From Stramenopiles sp. TOSAG23-2 (taxonomy: Eukaryota > Sar): 52,020 nt of DNA. Within the stretch, counting starts at the first letter, position 1; each line of letters begins with the position of its first letter. The position numbers were made by a program, and so were the translations under genes. The notes beneath the pieces are model-generated. The model was not told the DNA's origin. It did no database searches and saw only the letters and a list, made by a program, of their open reading frames with translations. The DNA is taken from contig LT649265.1 of assembly GCA_900128395.1 (NCBI GenBank), positions 1 to 52,020 of the forward strand. The letters are read 5' to 3'. Positions 49,919-52,020 of the stretch are shown here, piece by piece.

Positions 49919-50385
49919 AGTATATATAATATATTTTATATATGAGCACATGAGGACACGGTATAATTTAACTTTTCGTAAAAAAAAATTTTGATATCAT
50001 ATGTAATATATGTTATATACGACGTATTACGTCAAGTAATTGTAAAAACAAATAACACGACTCCAACCATTTTTAAGTGGTACAGCTGAAGCACCATTCT
50101 ACACTATTTAATATATATAAAGGTCTTTCCTGTTGTTCTAAAAATCTAAAAATTCTACGTACGTATCTACAATAGTTTCTACAAAAAATGCAAACCAGCA
50201 AAGTGCCAAACCATCATATATTATTATAGACTCTCACAATAAAGCATATTAATTCAATTAATATTATTAAATAATAAAGATATTTTGTTGATCTGGTTGA
50301 TCTGCACATCTGGTCACAATATAATAAAAGTACAAAAACAGAAGACAATGCATATATATACCCTGTAATACACACCGTAAAGAAT
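49919..50385. other. Tandem intergenic region
   Basis: AT-rich, no gene. CGTA words cluster at 49975-50030 and 50155-50167, that is in the 3' flank of the LicD gene. The last 100 bp should be the promoter of the esterase gene. Confidence 0.5.
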
Positions 50386-52020
50386 ATGTCCCCGAACCAA
50401 CATCTTCGCTTTCTTCGCGAGTATCATTGTTGCCATTATGTTTACTTATTGTTCATTTTTTTTTTAAGTTATTTGAATTGTACTACACTAGCCAAATTAA
50501 CATTATCTACTATTTTTTCTGACAATTTAATTTTGCCAGCAAAACCACTTCGTGCAAACATTTTTGGTAAAACAACATCTGGTAAGAATGTTAAAATACA
50601 AGTTCAATTAGAATTATGCAGTAAAACAACAACAATAAGCACAATAACATGCGTTGAAGATATTCGAGCCGAAGGAACATCAACTAATGAGAATGGAGCT
50701 TTTGAAATAATATTACCAGAAAGAGAAGCAATTGAATTTGAAATTGGAAGTAACACACTACCACAATTTTGGAAATTAATAATCACTGATACAAGTGATT
50801 CAAGTACGTTGAAATTTAATAACATTTTGTTTGGAGATATATATTTTGCAACGGGCCAATCCAATTTGATGTTTGGTACCTGGAAGGCAAGAGAATTTGC
50901 AAAAATGAAATCAGAAGCTTCAAAGTACCCACATTTAAGAATGTATAATGTAAAATTTGATATTGATTCAGCAGCACCTACCGAAACAATCGAAGGTGTT
51001 CCAGGATTTGACGGTTGGAAAATTAGCAGTGACGCATTAGTGCAAGGCTTGAACAGAAATGCAGGTACTTCTCGTGATGTGTTCGTTCCGCCATCTGCAG
51101 TAGCATATTCATTTGGAAAAGGAATACAAGATATACTCAGCCAACAACAACTTTCATCGTCAAAAAAAGTTGTTCCAATAGGTATTATTGTAAGTGTTGC
51201 GCGTGGTGCTGGAATAATATCATGGATATCTAAAAATGCAAATTCTGATCCAACATGTACTGATGTATGGTTAGATACAAGTCAAACTGCGTTAAAGTGG
51301 GGAAGTATTCCTAGAACTAGAAAATCACATTTATGGAATGCAATTGTTTACCCCTTGTTGCGTTTTCCTGTCCGTGGATATTTATGGTACCATGGAAGTT
51401 ATGATCGCCAAGTTGCGGAAGAATTTGGGGATAAATATTTAGCATCATATGCCTGTTTGCAAAAAGCTATGATTCGTGATTATCGTAATAAGTGGCAGAA
51501 ATATGATAAAGTAAATGGAATAGGAAATTTCATTACTGTAAGTGCACATCCTGCAAAATATCGTAAAAAATTTGATCAAGAAAAAGCTGTTGTTCTTTTT
51601 AGAATCGCACAAGCATCTCCACAATACGATGCATCCATTGATGGTGCTGGAATTATTCCAACGTATGAGTAAGTAAAATTCTATTGCCCTAACCCTATAT
51701 ATACAAGATAAAACCTCTCTAACATCACATTGCACTTTTTTATACGCTATACGCTCCACAGCATGGGGGATACAAATGGTATTGGAATAGGAAATCATCC
51801 AGCTAAAAAATCAGAAATTGGACGTCGTGCTGCATTTATGATGACAAATTTAACATATGGAAACATGGCGATCAATGTTGCCAGCACCGGCCCTACAATG
51901 TATAGTCCATATTATGATGTAGCAAATGATAAAAACCATTTGTATCTTGAATTTAAGACATACAATTCTGCGAAAATCATTTATCATGGCACTCCTTCAT
52001 GGGACGCAAACGATTTAACA
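50386..52020 (+). CDS. SIAE: Sialate O-acetylesterase-like SGNH hydrolase, 3' partial
   Basis: Exon 1 is 50386-51668; exon 2 starts at 51762 and runs past the window end. A signal peptide (about 19-37) directs secretion. The SGNH block I is ATGQSNLMFG with S159 as nucleophile; block V is HPAKKSEIGRR in exon 2, giving the catalytic His. The block equivalent to WYQGE reads WYHGSYD, so two usually conserved residues differ, and the Asp usual two residues before the catalytic His is Gly. The intron splits the Asp codon of TYDMGD (phase 2), which only makes sense after splicing. Family knowledge: SIAE removes acetyl esters from sialic acid in lysosomes or outside cells. Without sialic acid evidence here, a general glycan acetylesterase is the safer reading. 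Confidence 0.8.
51669..51761 (+). other. Spliceosomal intron in the SIAE-like gene
   Basis: 93 nt, GTAAGT donor and CTCCACAG acceptor, phase 2. Without splicing the frame ends two codons into the intron at TAA, before the catalytic His block. It contains one CCCTAACCCTA word. Confidence 0.85.

Overview
The window is nuclear DNA of a unicellular eukaryote. It is visibly AT-rich, packed with genes and mostly intron-less. Many proteins carry Asn, Gln or Lys runs. Spliceosomal introns are few and short: two are well supported (17039-17147 and 51669-51761), both with GTAAGT donors. TAA, TAG and TGA all end genes, so the code looks standard. The best lineage hint is the 711-aa protein at 15887-18131 (membrane passes, then leucine-rich repeats, then a C-terminal Lin-12/Notch repeat), an architecture I associate with oomycetes and other stramenopiles. 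The 27.1-28.3 kb protein also resembles proteins I recall from stramenopiles. I therefore favour a stramenopile (heterokont) protist, as an inference. I see no tRNA, rRNA, CRISPR array or prokaryotic operon.

Layout. 0.4-3 kb: a small secreted saposin-like protein, a secreted ML-like protein and the Golgi protein SYS1. 3-6 kb: a HECT ubiquitin ligase with three FN3 domains and a WW domain. 6.8-7.4 kb: a two-TM microprotein and a doubtful overlapping ORF of unusual composition. 7.7-15.6 kb: two large divergently transcribed genes, a MABP1/WDR62-like WD40 protein with a duplicated C-terminal module and an SH3/WW/LRR protein with 19 consecutive lysines. 15.9-22.1 kb: the spliced LRR/Notch-repeat membrane protein, an SLC17-type transporter and a Cys-rich cell-surface protein. 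23.3-32.3 kb: two Lys-rich unknowns (one with an in-frame TGA), an alpha/beta hydrolase, a conserved unknown, and a WD40 protein with Tudor-like repeats. 32.6-41.7 kb: a CID plus double-S1 RNA-binding protein, a broken Gfo/Idh/MocA oxidoreductase, a CorA-type Mg2+ channel, a TRAIP-like RING ligase and a second RING-H2 ligase. 42.9-52 kb: secretory and glycan genes, namely a leishmanolysin-like protease, a secreted nuclease/phosphatase-fold protein, a ricin-lectin/LicD (FKRP-like) glycan enzyme and a sialate O-acetylesterase running off the end.

Organisation. Neighbouring genes often lie on opposite strands. Short convergent gaps (about 200-460 bp) carry hairpins, a CGTA-rich word family and a dispersed element shared by three of the gaps. 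Longer gaps hold microsatellites and three MITE-like fold-back elements, two of which flank the broken oxidoreductase.

No operon-like system is evident. Functional themes that recur are ubiquitin ligation (three E3s), RNA processing, and extracellular or secretory-pathway chemistry. The most unusual items are the domain combinations, the intron-joined LRR/Notch protein, the pseudogene made by an internal deletion, and the unannotated dispersed repeats.
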